From positions 1-30,560 of the forward strand of contig JBFJTN010000017.1 of the NCBI GenBank assembly GCA_041625325.1: a stretch of DNA of 30,560 bases, read 5' to 3'. The notes beneath the pieces were generated by a model. The model had not been told where the DNA came from. It did not search any database and saw only the letters and a program-made list of their open reading frames with translations. The stretch comes from Oceanococcus sp041625325 (GTDB lineage Bacteria > Pseudomonadota > Gammaproteobacteria > Nevskiales > Oceanococcaceae). Both the position numbers and the translations under genes were made by a program. Shown here in pieces: positions 6,400 to 15,084 of the stretch. How positions within the stretch are numbered: the stretch's first letter is position 1; each line of letters starts with the position of its first letter.

Positions 6400-7697
6400 A
6401 CGGCATGAAAATTTTTGACGAGATCGAATCCGAAGTGCGCAGCTATGCGCGCACCTTCCCGCGCCTTTTCAACAAGGCCCAGGGCGAGCACCTGTACGAC
6501 GACGACGGCAATCAGTATCTCGATTTCCTGGCCGGCGCCGGCACCCTGAACTACGGGCACAACCACCCGGTGCTCAAGGAATCGCTGCTGCGCTATGTGC
6601 AGGAGGACGGCATCACCCACGGTCTCGACCTGCACACCCGCGCCAAGGGCGAATTCCTGCAGACCCTGAACGACAAGATCTTCGCCCCGCGCGGCATGGA
6701 GTACATCGTGCAGTTCACCGGTCCGACCGGCACCAACGCGGTCGAGGCGGCGATCAAGGTGGCCCGCAACGTGAAGGGCCGCGAGACCATCGTCGCCTTC
6801 ACCAACGGTTTCCATGGGGTGTCCCTGGGCTCCCTGTCGCTGACCGGCAATTCGCACCACCGCGGCGCCGCCGGCGTGTCCCTCAACGGCGTGGCGCGGG
6901 TGCCCTATGACGGCTACCTGGGCGACGACATCGACACCACCGCCTATCTGGACAAGATCCTGTCCGACTCCAGCAGCGGGGTGGACCTGCCGGCGGCGGT
7001 GATCGTCGAGACCGTGCAGGGCGAAGGCGGCATCAACGCCGCCAGCTTCGACTGGCTGCGCAATCTGTCGGAGGTCTGCAAGCGGCATGACGTGCTGCTC
7101 ATCGTGGACGACATCCAGGCCGGCTGCGGCCGCACCGGGAGCTTCTTCAGTTTTGAACAGGCCGGCATCCAGCCGGACATCATCACCCTGTCCAAGTCCC
7201 TGTCCGGCTACGGCCTGCCCTTCGCGGTGGTGCTGATGCGCCCGGAGCTGGACCAGTGGCGTCCCGGCGAGCACAACGGCACCTTCCGCGGCAACAACAT
7301 GGCCTTCGTCACCGCCAAGGCCGCCATTGACCACTTCTGGTCGGATGACCGTTTCGCCGAATCGGTGCGCAAGAAGGGCGATTACGTCTCGGCCCGCCTC
7401 CACGGCATCGTCGAGCAGCATGGCGAAGGCAACATGACCACGCGTGGTCGAGGCCTGTTCCAGGGCCTGAACTGCGTCAGCGGCGAGCTCGCCGGCAAGA
7501 TCACCCGGGCGGCCTTCAAGAAGGGCCTGATCATCGAAACCAGCGGCGCGGACGACCAGGTGGTCAAGTGCCTGTGCCCGCTGATCATCAGCGACGAGAA
7601 CCTCGCCCGTGGCCTCGACATCATCGAGGAAAGCGTTGCCGAAGTGCTGGCTGGCGATGCCAGCGTGCCGGTCGAACACGACTTCTTTGAAGCCTGA
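6396..7697 (+). CDS. ectB: L-2,4-diaminobutyrate transaminase EctB
   Basis: EctB is a PLP class III aminotransferase that converts L-aspartate-beta-semialdehyde and glutamate to L-2,4-diaminobutyrate, the first committed ectoine step. The 433-residue length is normal. Visible features are the family N-terminus KIFDEIESEVRSYARTFP, GPTGTNAVEAAIK for phosphate binding, VDDIQAGCGRTG with Asp238 for the PLP ring nitrogen, and Lys267 in LSKSLSG as the Schiff-base lysine. The C-terminus IIETSGADDQVVKCL is also typical. The ATG at 6396 overlaps the ectA stop by 4 bp. An internal ATG at 6405 gives MKIFDE, the usual EctB N-terminus, and may be the real start. It is followed after 14 bp by ask, with no ectC between. 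Confidence 0.96.
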   Translation: MNGMKIFDEIESEVRSYARTFPRLFNKAQGEHLYDDDGNQYLDFLAGAGTLNYGHNHPVLKESLLRYVQEDGITHGLDLHTRAKGEFLQTLNDKIFAPRGMEYIVQFTGPTGTNAVEAAIKVARNVKGRETIVAFTNGFHGVSLGSLSLTGNSHHRGAAGVSLNGVARVPYDGYLGDDIDTTAYLDKILSDSSSGVDLPAAVIVETVQGEGGINAASFDWLRNLSEVCKRHDVLLIVDDIQAGCGRTGSFFSFEQAGIQPDIITLSKSLSGYGLPFAVVLMRPELDQWRPGEHNGTFRGNNMAFVTAKAAIDHFWSDDRFAESVRKKGDYVSARLHGIVEQHGEGNMTTRGRGLFQGLNCVSGELAGKITRAAFKKGLIIETSGADDQVVKCLCPLIISDENLARGLDIIEESVAEVLAGDASVPVEHDFFEA

Positions 7698-7711
7698 ACC
7701 GCGTCGATCCC

Positions 7712-9154
7712 ATGAGCAAACAACATACCGTCGAGAAAATCGGCGGCACCTCGATGAGCAATTACCCGGCAGTGCGCGACAGCGTCATCCTGCAGCAGGG
7801 GCAGCTCAAGGAGCTTTATCAACGGGTCTTTGTGGTGTCGGCCTATGGCGGCATCACCGATCTGCTGCTGGAAAACAAGCACAGCGGCCAGCCCGGCGTC
7901 TACGGTCTGTTCGCCAATGCCGATGATGACGCGGACTGGCGCCAGGCCCTGGACGCGGTACGCGAGCGCATTCACGCGATCAACGCGGAGCTGTTCCCCG
8001 AGGCCGAGCTGCTGGCCGAGAGCAACGCCTTCATCGACCGCCGCCTGCAGGAGGCCGAGCAGTGCCTCACCGACCTGCAGCATCTGTGCAACCACGGCCA
8101 TTTCGCGCTGGGCTCGCACCTGCTCACCGTGCGCGAGATGCTGGCCAGCATCGGCGAGGCGCACAGCGCCTGGAATACCGCCGCGGCGTTGCGCCGGGAC
8201 GGCATCAATGCCCGCTTCGTCGATCTGTCCGGCTGGAATGCCGACGAGCACCTGAGCCTGGATGATCATATCCGTCAGGTCTTCGCCGACATCGACCTGG
8301 CCAGGGAACTGCCCATCGCCACCGGCTACACCCATTGCCAGGGCGGCCTGATGTCGACCTACGATCGCGGCTACTCGGAGATCACCTTCAGCCGCATTGC
8401 CGTGCTGACCGGTGCCCGTGAGGCGATCATCCACAAGGAATATCACCTGTCCAGCGCCGACCCCAGGGTGGTCGGAGCGGAGAAGACGGTACCGATCGGC
8501 CGCACCAACTACGACGTGGCCGACCAGCTGTCCAACCTGGGCATGGAGGCGATCCATCCCAAGGCGGCCAAGGGCCTGCGCCAGCAGGGCATCCCGCTGC
8601 GGATCAAGAACACCTTCGAACCGGAACACCAGGGCACCCTGGTCACCGGAGACTATGTCTCCGAGACCCCCTGCGTGGAGATCATCGCCGGACGGCGCAA
8701 TGTCTACGCCGTGGAATGCTTCGACCAGGAGATGACCGGCTCCATCGCCCACTATGACGGCGAGTTCCTCAAGGCCACCCAGCGCTTCCGCGCCGGCGTG
8801 GTCACCAAGGACATCAACGCCAACACCATCACCCACTACCTGTCGACCAACCTGAAAACGGTCAAGCGCATCCGCGCCATGCTGGAAGAGGCCTTTCCGG
8901 AAAGCGAGATCCAGGTGCGCAAGGTGGCCATCGTTTCGGCCATCGGCAGCGACATGAAGGTGCCGGGCATGCTGTCCAAGGCGGTCCATGCCCTGGCCGA
9001 GGCCGGCATCAGCATCCTGGCCATGCATCAGGCCATGCGCCAGGTCGACATGCAGTTCGTCATCCGCAACGACGACTATGAAGAGGCGGTGCGCAGCCTG
9101 CACCGGCATCTGGTCGAGGTGCATGACCACGGCGAGGCGATTTGCGCCGCCTGA
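7712..9154 (+). CDS. Ectoine-operon-specific aspartate kinase (Ask_Ect)
   Basis: The 480-residue aspartokinase phosphorylates aspartate, the entry reaction to aspartate semialdehyde used by EctB. The N-terminus VEKIGGTSMSNY contains the Lys-x-Gly-Gly-Thr-Ser kinase loop. The long middle domain includes the diverged TGYTHCQGGLMSTYDRGYS segment, and the C-terminus has two ACT-type segments, including VSAIGSDMKVPGMLSKAV. This arrangement and the position right after ect genes match the Ask_Ect branch, thought to be less sensitive to feedback by lysine and threonine so that flux into ectoine is kept. The usual order is ectABC-ask; here ask follows ectB directly. A strong hairpin terminator 59 bp after the stop ends the operon. 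Confidence 0.92.
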   Translation: MSKQHTVEKIGGTSMSNYPAVRDSVILQQGQLKELYQRVFVVSAYGGITDLLLENKHSGQPGVYGLFANADDDADWRQALDAVRERIHAINAELFPEAELLAESNAFIDRRLQEAEQCLTDLQHLCNHGHFALGSHLLTVREMLASIGEAHSAWNTAAALRRDGINARFVDLSGWNADEHLSLDDHIRQVFADIDLARELPIATGYTHCQGGLMSTYDRGYSEITFSRIAVLTGAREAIIHKEYHLSSADPRVVGAEKTVPIGRTNYDVADQLSNLGMEAIHPKAAKGLRQQGIPLRIKNTFEPEHQGTLVTGDYVSETPCVEIIAGRRNVYAVECFDQEMTGSIAHYDGEFLKATQRFRAGVVTKDINANTITHYLSTNLKTVKRIRAMLEEAFPESEIQVRKVAIVSAIGSDMKVPGMLSKAVHALAEAGISILAMHQAMRQVDMQFVIRNDDYEEAVRSLHRHLVEVHDHGEAICAA

Positions 9155-9212
9155 GCCGTCCATCACCGGCATCCTGGCGGGCGGGCGGCGCAGGCTCTCC
9201 CCCCCGTCATCC

Positions 9213-9254
9213 GGCGGCCGGGCGCGTGACTCGCGTCCGGCCGCCGCAATTTTT
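9213..9254 (+). terminator. Rho-independent terminator of the ectAB-ask operon
   Basis: GGCGGCCGGGCGCG (9213-9226) pairs with CGCGTCCGGCCGCC (9232-9245) in a 14-bp stem with one G-T pair and the loop TGACT. It is followed by GCAA and TTTTT (9250-9254). It sits between ask and the symporter gene and should separate them into different transcription units. Confidence 0.85.
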
Positions 9255-9330
9255 GTGCAGGTCCAGGACCTGCCGGCACGGCGACCGCGACCGCGCCGGC
9301 CCCTGACCGTCTGCAAAAGGACCTCGCCGC

Positions 9331-10752
9331 ATGATCATCAGCTTCCTGCTTTTCCTGGCCGCCTTCGTCGCCATCGGCCTGTCCTCCAGCCTGCGCGCCC
9401 GCCACGACAAGGCCGACTACTACCTCGCCAGCCGCAGCGTGAAGCCCTGGCTGGTGGGGCTGTCCGCCGTGGCCACCAACAACAGCGGCTACATGTTCAT
9501 CGGGGTGATCGGCTATACCTATCACAGCGGGCTGGCCTCGATCTGGCTGATGCTGGGCTGGATCACCGGTGACCTGATCGCCTCGCTGCTGGTCCACGGC
9601 CGCCTGCGGGCCGCCATGGACACCACCCAGGAGGTCAGTTTCGCCGGGGTGCTGAACCACTGGAGTGGCCAGCAGGGCCAGACCTGGCAGCGGCTGGCCA
9701 GTCTTGCCGCACTGTTCCTGCTGATGGCCTATGCCGGCGCCCAGCTGCTGGCCGGCAGCAAGGCCCTGCACGTGCTGTTCGACTGGCCGCTATGGGCCGG
9801 CGCGGTGATCGGGGCGGTGCTGGTCGCGGCCTACTGCGTGGCTGGCGGCATCCGCGCATCGATCTGGACCGATGCGGCCCAGTCCATCGTCATGATCGCG
9901 GCCATGGGCCTGCTCCTGATCGTGGCCACCCGCGAACTGGGCGGAATCGACGGCGCGATCGCCCAGATGGGCGCAGTGGAGGGCTTCCTCGACTGGATGC
10001 CCAGCGATGTCGCGGTGCCGGGCCTGGCCGGCGGCCTGCTGTTCGCGATCAGCTGGCTGTTTGCGGGCCTGTCGGTCATCGGCCAGCCGCACGTGATGGT
10101 GCGTTTCATGACCCTGGACGATGTGCGCGGCATGCTGCGCATGCGCCTGTGGTACTACCTGTGGTTCACCGCCTTCTACGCCATGGCCACCGGTGTGGGC
10201 CTGCTGGCCCGGGTGCATCTGGCCGACCCCGGCAACTTCGACGCCGAACTGGCCCTGCCGACCATGGCCGTCGAAATGCTGCATCCGGCCCTGGTCGGTC
10301 TGATCCTGGCCGGCGTCTTCGCCGCCACCATGTCCACCGCGGATTCGCTGGTGCTGAGCTGCTCGGCGGCGATCACCCATGATCTGTTGCCCCGCCGGGT
10401 GGAAAGCCCGCTGATGCTGAAGCTCAGCACCATCGGCATCACCCTGCTGGCCCTGGGCTGGGCCCTGCTCAATGAACAGTCCGTGTTCAACCTGGTGATC
10501 ATGTCCTGGTCCGGGCTGGCCTGTATCTTCGGGCCGGTCATCCTGGTCTGCGCCTTCGGCGGGCGGCCGTCCCAGCTACAATTGCTGCTGATGAGCGCCA
10601 TCGGCCTGGGCACCGCCCTGCTCTGGCGCTACCTGGGCTGGCACCACTTCATGTATGAAGGCATGCCCGGCCTGCTCGCAGGGCTTGCGGTTTACGGCCT
10701 GAGCCGGCTGGGCCCTGGTGCCGCAACGACCACCCAAAGGAGTGCTGCATGA
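9331..10752 (+). CDS. Sodium:solute symporter (SSF family), PutP-like
   Basis: The 473-residue integral membrane protein carries SSF family marks: ADYYLASRSVKPW after the first helix, the Na+-site helix SAVATNNSGYMFIG, the signature GGIRASIWTDAAQ, and GVFAATMSTADSLVL, whose Ser-Thr pair matches the second Na+-site contribution in PutP. About 12-13 hydrophobic segments can be seen. PutP imports proline with Na+; other SSF members carry glycine betaine, acetate or sugars, so the substrate is not fixed by sequence. Its position after the ectoine-type operon makes a compatible solute such as proline attractive, but a terminator separates them. AAAAGGA lies about 10 nt before the ATG. Its stop overlaps the bioA start (ATGA), an unusual pairing. 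Confidence 0.85.
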   Translation: MIISFLLFLAAFVAIGLSSSLRARHDKADYYLASRSVKPWLVGLSAVATNNSGYMFIGVIGYTYHSGLASIWLMLGWITGDLIASLLVHGRLRAAMDTTQEVSFAGVLNHWSGQQGQTWQRLASLAALFLLMAYAGAQLLAGSKALHVLFDWPLWAGAVIGAVLVAAYCVAGGIRASIWTDAAQSIVMIAAMGLLLIVATRELGGIDGAIAQMGAVEGFLDWMPSDVAVPGLAGGLLFAISWLFAGLSVIGQPHVMVRFMTLDDVRGMLRMRLWYYLWFTAFYAMATGVGLLARVHLADPGNFDAELALPTMAVEMLHPALVGLILAGVFAATMSTADSLVLSCSAAITHDLLPRRVESPLMLKLSTIGITLLALGWALLNEQSVFNLVIMSWSGLACIFGPVILVCAFGGRPSQLQLLLMSAIGLGTALLWRYLGWHHFMYEGMPGLLAGLAVYGLSRLGPGAATTTQRSAA

Positions 10753-12089
10753 CAAGCCTGGCGCAGCGGGATCTGGCCTGCATCTGGCATCCCTGCACCC
10801 AGATGAAAGACCACGAAACCCTGCCGCTGATCGAGACGGTCCGCGGCGAAGGGGTCTGGGTGGAGGACAGCGCCGGCAAACGCTATCTCGACATCATCAG
10901 CTCCTGGTGGGTCAACCTGTTCGGCCACTCCCACCCCTACATCGTGGAAGCCCTGCATCGTCAGGCCCAGACCCTGGAGCACGTGATCTTCGCCGGACAC
11001 ACCCACGAGCCGGCGGTCACCCTGGCCGAACGCCTGCTGCGGCTGGCGCCGCCGGGGTTCGGCAAGGTCTTCTTCGCCGACAATGGCTCGGCCGCGGTGG
11101 AAGTGGCGCTGAAGATGAGCTTCCACTACTGGCGCAACCGTGGCCAGACCCGGCCCCGCTTCATCCATCTGTCCAATGCCTACCACGGGGAAACCCTGGG
11201 GGCGCTCAGCGTCGGCGATGTGGCCCTGTACAAGGAAACCTACGAGCCCCTGCTGCTCGACGCCATCTGCGTGCCGGGCCCTGACGACTATCTGCGGGAA
11301 GCCGGCGAAAGTCCGGCCGAGCACGCCCGGCGGCGGCTGGGTGACATGCGCAGCGCCCTGCAACAGCATGCCCACGAAGTCAGCGCGATCATCGTCGAAC
11401 CGCTGATCCAGTGCGCCGGCCACATGCGCATGTACGACCCGGCCTATCTGACCGGCCTGCGCGCCCTGTGCGACGAATTCGACGTGCACCTGATCGCGGA
11501 TGAGATCGCGGTGGGATTCGGCCGCACCGGCAGCCTGTTCGCCTGCGAGCAGGCGGCCATCCGTCCGGACTATCTGTGCCTGTCCAAGGGCCTCACGGCA
11601 GGCTGGCTGCCGCTGGCCGTGGTGCTGACCACCGATGCGGTCTACGAGGCCTTCTACGACGAGTATCAGACCCTGCGCGCCTTCCTGCACTCGCACTCCT
11701 ACACCGGCAATCCGCTGGCCTGCGCGGTGGCCAATGCCACGCTGGACCTGTTCGAGCAGCAGGACACGATCAGGGCCAATCGCAGCCTGTCCGAGCGCAT
11801 GGCGCAGGCGGCGGCGCCGCTGGCCGAGCATCCCCACGTGGCCGACATCCGGCAGCACGGCATGACCCTGGCCATCGAGATGGTGAAGGACAAGGCCAGC
11901 CGCGAGCCCTATGACTGGAAGGAGCGGCGGGGCTTGCGGGTCTACCGCCACGGCCTGGAGCGCGGCGCCCTGTTGCGCCCGCTGGGCAACGTGGTCTACT
12001 GGATGCCACCCTACGTGATCAGCGAAGGCGAAATCGACTGGATCGGCGAGGTGACCCGTGAAGGGATCGACATCGCCACCCGGGACTGA
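10749..12089 (+). CDS. bioA: Adenosylmethionine-8-amino-7-oxononanoate aminotransferase BioA
   Basis: BioA transfers the amino group of S-adenosylmethionine to 8-amino-7-oxononanoate, giving 7,8-diaminononanoate in biotin synthesis. The 446-residue class III PLP enzyme shows IWHPCTQMKDHE at the N-terminus, SSWWVNLFGHSHP, FADNGSAAVEVALKMSFHYW, NAYHGETLGA, IADEIAVGFGRTG and the Schiff-base Lys280 in CLSKGLTAG. The C-terminal RPLGNVVYWMPPYVI is also typical. E. coli Tyr17 (WHPY) is Cys here, a variant that to my knowledge occurs in Pseudomonas-type BioA, so it is not evidence of lost function. No other biotin genes lie in the window. The 4-bp overlap with the symporter gene suggests the two are co-translated. 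Confidence 0.9.
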   Translation: MTSLAQRDLACIWHPCTQMKDHETLPLIETVRGEGVWVEDSAGKRYLDIISSWWVNLFGHSHPYIVEALHRQAQTLEHVIFAGHTHEPAVTLAERLLRLAPPGFGKVFFADNGSAAVEVALKMSFHYWRNRGQTRPRFIHLSNAYHGETLGALSVGDVALYKETYEPLLLDAICVPGPDDYLREAGESPAEHARRRLGDMRSALQQHAHEVSAIIVEPLIQCAGHMRMYDPAYLTGLRALCDEFDVHLIADEIAVGFGRTGSLFACEQAAIRPDYLCLSKGLTAGWLPLAVVLTTDAVYEAFYDEYQTLRAFLHSHSYTGNPLACAVANATLDLFEQQDTIRANRSLSERMAQAAAPLAEHPHVADIRQHGMTLAIEMVKDKASREPYDWKERRGLRVYRHGLERGALLRPLGNVVYWMPPYVISEGEIDWIGEVTREGIDIATRD

Positions 12090-12156
12090 GCCCTCTTCAC
12101 GGATTCTTGTCCTGCATCACGATAGACTTCGCCTTTTGTGCGCGCCGCGCCTGCAG

Positions 12157-12179
12157 TAGTCAATGATGTCGATAGTCAA
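12157..12179. repeat. Direct repeat TAGTCAA x2 before the EAL gene
   Basis: TAGTCAA occurs at 12157-12163 and again at 12173-12179, 16 bp apart, ending 10 bp before the chosen start at 12189. Tandem heptamers at regular spacing can be response-regulator sites. With only two copies this is weak. Confidence 0.3.
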
Positions 12180-12188
12180 CGCGGAGCC

Positions 12189-14525
12189 ATGGACTTGTCG
12201 CTGAAGCCGCTGTCTCTGCTGCGCAGGCGCATACCAGCAGCCCAGGGGCACGTTCGGCTGCGGCTGAAGATGGCCCTGGGAGTCCTGCTGTTCGGTGGCC
12301 TGTGGATCACCTTCAGTGACGCCTTGGGCACCGCACTGTTTCCCAGCCTGGACAGCTACGAGCGCTACCAGACGATCAAGGGTCTGCTGTTCATCGGCTG
12401 CATGGCCCTGTTCATCGATCTGATCCTGGCCCGCCACGCCCGGCGCATCGCCAGCCTGGAACGCGATGCCGCCGACCAGCTCGCCCGCCTGCGCACCGCG
12501 CTCAAGGCCTCGGGTGCGGCCATCTGGGAATTCCGCCCACTGCCCGGGCCGGGTCGGGCACCGGCCGGCCGGGTGATCGCCGGCGAAAACGGCGCCGAAC
12601 TGTTCCGGCTGGACGACGACCATCAGGGCTTCGCGCTGCAGGACTGCATGGACTGGCTGGTGCCCGCCGATGCCGCCGTGGTCGAGGAACTGGCCGCCGA
12701 CTGCCTGTCGGGCAAGCGGCAGCATTTCGATGTGACCGTGCGCCTGCGCCGCAGCCCGCGGTCCCTGCGACTGGTCGGACGCCCCTCCAGCCACGAACTC
12801 GCCCCCGCCCTGCGCTCCTGGATCGGCGTGGTCATCGATCTCAGCGACAGCGCGGCGCTGGCCGAACGCGCCAATCTGCTGGAGCTGCTGTTCAGCAATG
12901 CGCCGGATGCGCTGGCCGTGCTCGACCCGGCCCTGCAGATGCGCACCGCCAACACGGCCTTCCGCCGGCTGCTGGATGAAGGCCAGAGCTTGCAGGATCT
13001 GGCCACCCCCGAGGGGAAAAGCCTCAAGTCCCTGCTCGGCCAGGCGCTCGAGCAGGGCACCTGGCAAGGCCGGCTGTGCCTACCCCGGGACCCCCGCCCC
13101 CGGATCGCCCGCATGCTCGCGGTGCGGCCGCGCGGCGGCGTTGCCAGTTCCGTGGTCCTGGTCATCCAGGCGGATGCAGGCGCCGAACGGCCCACCGGCA
13201 CCCCTTCCACCCGCCTGCGCCTGCCGCTGCCCTCGCGCCAGGACTTCGAGGCCCTCGTGCGGGACCAGTTGCAGCGCCCGGATGCCCACGGCGCCGTGAT
13301 CGTGTTCCGCTTTGGCGGCCTGCCCGAGATCAACAGCGTTTACGGTCTGGCCAAGGGCGATGAGCTGATCCGGCAGCTCGCCGAGCGCATCGCCGCGCTC
13401 GACCCCGTGCGCAGCACCCATCTGGCAGGGGCGAAGTTCGCCCTGCTGCTGGAATGGGCGCCGCCGCCGGAGCAGCTGGATGACTGGCTGAGCGCGGCCG
13501 AGGAGAAGATCTTCCCGGTGCTCACGCTGGATCGGGAGCAATGGACGCCGAAACTGCGCATCGGCATTGCCTACGCGCGCCCCGGTCAAGGCAGCTCCGA
13601 GCTGATTCACGCGGCGGAAACGGCGGCCCGCCAGCACCGACTGTCGGCAGCCGAGCGCTACGTGATCTTCGATCCGGAACTGGCCGCCCTGGCACGCCAG
13701 GAGCTCAGCACGGTCCAGGCCATCAGCCGCGGCCTGGACGCGGGTGAGTTCGATTGCGTGTTCCAGCCCCAGATCGAGCTGGCCACCGGCCAGCTGTGCG
13801 GGGCGGAGGCCCTGCTGCGCTGGTTCAGCCCGACCGGGCTGGGCCGCCCGGACAGCTTCATCCCGCTGGCCGAAAAACATGGCCTGATGGACCAGCTGGG
13901 CGCCGCGGCGCTGCACGCCGCCCTGCGCCGGACGGCGCAATGGCGCGCCCAGGGCCTGGTCGACGGCAATTTCCGGATCAGCGTGAACCTGTCCGCCGCC
14001 CAGTTCCGCGAAGGCTGGGAGAAGCAGGTCCTGGAAGCCCTGGAGCAGGTCGGACTGCCCGGCCGTCAGCTCTGCCTGGAGATCACCGAGAGCCTGGCCA
14101 TCCAGCACCTTGCCCGGGTGGTGCCCGCCCTGAAGGTACTCCGCGAACACGGGGTGCACATCTCCCTGGACGACTTCGGCACGGGCCATTCCTCACTGCT
14201 GCAATTGCGCACCTTGCCGGTGGATGAACTGAAGATCGACCGCAGCTTCGTCGAGGATCTGAGCGATTCCGGCGAGCCCTACGCGATCATTCACGCCATG
14301 CTGTCCATGGGCCAGGCCCTGCATCTGAATCTGGTCGCCGAAGGCATCGAGAGCCAGGAGCAGGCTCGCCTGCTGTCCCGCATGGGCTGCCAGATCGGCC
14401 AGGGCTACTGGCTGCGGAGGCCGATCAACGCCCGCGGATTCGAAAAGTTCTGCCGCGCCCATCTGCCCCAGGACCTGGCCAGCCGGATCCGCCGGCTGGA
14501 TGGCGGAGAGCGCCTGGCCGGCTGA
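12189..14525 (+). CDS. Membrane-anchored EAL phosphodiesterase with degenerate GGDEF domain
   Basis: The 778-residue protein begins with two transmembrane helices (about residues 28-50 and 65-90). A PAS-like region (about 100-340) follows, then a GGDEF-fold domain (about 350-500) and a C-terminal EAL domain (about 515-770). The diguanylate cyclase signature is replaced by AGAKF (413-417), so this half is probably inactive and may bind GTP or act as a regulatory domain. The EAL half looks intact: EAL at 540-542, SVNLSAAQF, EITES, DDFGTGHSSL, KIDRSFV and VAEGIES. It should hydrolyse c-di-GMP to pGpG at the inner membrane in response to an unknown signal. I prefer the ATG at 12189, preceded by GCGGAG, over the GTG/ATG frame extension to 12138. 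A short hairpin follows the stop. Confidence 0.88.
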   Translation: MDLSLKPLSLLRRRIPAAQGHVRLRLKMALGVLLFGGLWITFSDALGTALFPSLDSYERYQTIKGLLFIGCMALFIDLILARHARRIASLERDAADQLARLRTALKASGAAIWEFRPLPGPGRAPAGRVIAGENGAELFRLDDDHQGFALQDCMDWLVPADAAVVEELAADCLSGKRQHFDVTVRLRRSPRSLRLVGRPSSHELAPALRSWIGVVIDLSDSAALAERANLLELLFSNAPDALAVLDPALQMRTANTAFRRLLDEGQSLQDLATPEGKSLKSLLGQALEQGTWQGRLCLPRDPRPRIARMLAVRPRGGVASSVVLVIQADAGAERPTGTPSTRLRLPLPSRQDFEALVRDQLQRPDAHGAVIVFRFGGLPEINSVYGLAKGDELIRQLAERIAALDPVRSTHLAGAKFALLLEWAPPPEQLDDWLSAAEEKIFPVLTLDREQWTPKLRIGIAYARPGQGSSELIHAAETAARQHRLSAAERYVIFDPELAALARQELSTVQAISRGLDAGEFDCVFQPQIELATGQLCGAEALLRWFSPTGLGRPDSFIPLAEKHGLMDQLGAAALHAALRRTAQWRAQGLVDGNFRISVNLSAAQFREGWEKQVLEALEQVGLPGRQLCLEITESLAIQHLARVVPALKVLREHGVHISLDDFGTGHSSLLQLRTLPVDELKIDRSFVEDLSDSGEPYAIIHAMLSMGQALHLNLVAEGIESQEQARLLSRMGCQIGQGYWLRRPINARGFEKFCRAHLPQDLASRIRRLDGGERLAG

Positions 14526-14533
14526 GCCCCCCC

Positions 14534-14551
14534 GGCGCGGTCTTCCGCGCC
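14534..14551. terminator. Hairpin between convergent EAL and ferritin genes
   Basis: GGCGCGG (14534-14540) pairs with CCGCGCC (14545-14551) around TCTT, 9 bp after the EAL stop. A second short stem, CTGCC-GAC-GGCAG, lies at about 14565-14577. Neither has a T-run on the plus strand. Confidence 0.4.
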
Positions 14552-14621
14552 CCGGCATTGGCGCCCTGCCGACGGCAGCGCGCCGAGACCAGGATTTCGT
14601 TTCACCGCGCCCGCCGGCCCT

Positions 14622-14909
14622 TCAGTCGTGGGCGATGGGCCTGTCCGTGAACAGGAAATCGCGCAGCTCCTTGTCCAGCACCTTGTCCCGCCGCCGGATC
14701 CACTCCAGCACCATCGCCGCATGCTCCTTTTCCTCGTCCCGGTTGTGGGCCAGGATGGCCTTGAGTTCCGGGTCCTTGCAGGCGTCCACTCTCTGGTTGT
14801 ACCAGTCCACCGCCTCCAGCTCCTCCATCAGCGAGGTGATCGCGCGGTGCATGTCGCGGGTGACGTCGCTGAGTTCCTCGATCGGTTCGTGGTAGCCCTC
14901 GTTGGCCAT
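14622..14909 (-). CDS. EncFtn-like ferritin-like protein without encapsulin-targeting tail
   Basis: The 95-residue protein closely resembles encapsulated ferritin (EncFtn), a two-helix subunit whose dimers form a ferroxidase centre. Key segments are MEELEAVDWYNQRVDA and ILAHNRDEEKEHAAMVLEW. By alignment from memory with Rhodospirillum rubrum EncFtn, the iron ligands Glu32, Glu62 and His65 correspond to Glu30, Glu60 and His63 here. EncFtn proteins normally end with a flexible tail and a cargo-loading peptide of the GSLxIGSLR type, with the encapsulin gene next door. This one stops at LFTDRPIAHD, and no encapsulin gene is in the window. AAGGAG lies 7 nt before the ATG, so the start is firm. It may oxidise iron freely in the cytoplasm. 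The family call is strong; the free-standing role is inference. Confidence 0.87.
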   Translation of the reverse strand: MANEGYHEPIEELSDVTRDMHRAITSLMEELEAVDWYNQRVDACKDPELKAILAHNRDEEKEHAAMVLEWIRRRDKVLDKELRDFLFTDRPIAHD

Positions 14910-15084
14910 GGCGCTTCTCCTTGCCGATTGCTGTCGACGAATGAAGCCGAAAGCTTACCTCAGGCTCCAGCGGTACCCGCGGACTCCCGCCGCGCCCGGG
15001 GCCCGGCGGACGCCGCCAGGGCCGCGGGGGTGTTACCTTGTGCCCCATCACCTGCAGCCGGTTCATCCCGAGGTCCGTGATCGC

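Noticed and set aside
7698..9154. Possible ectC hidden in another frame or fused to ask
   Set aside because: None of the translated frames between ectB and the terminator shows the EctC cupin motifs; the ask frame covers the whole segment.
10785..10800. Loss of BioA Tyr17 (WHPC instead of WHPY)
   Set aside because: The Cys form occurs, to my knowledge, in Pseudomonas-type BioA, so it is not evidence of a changed function.
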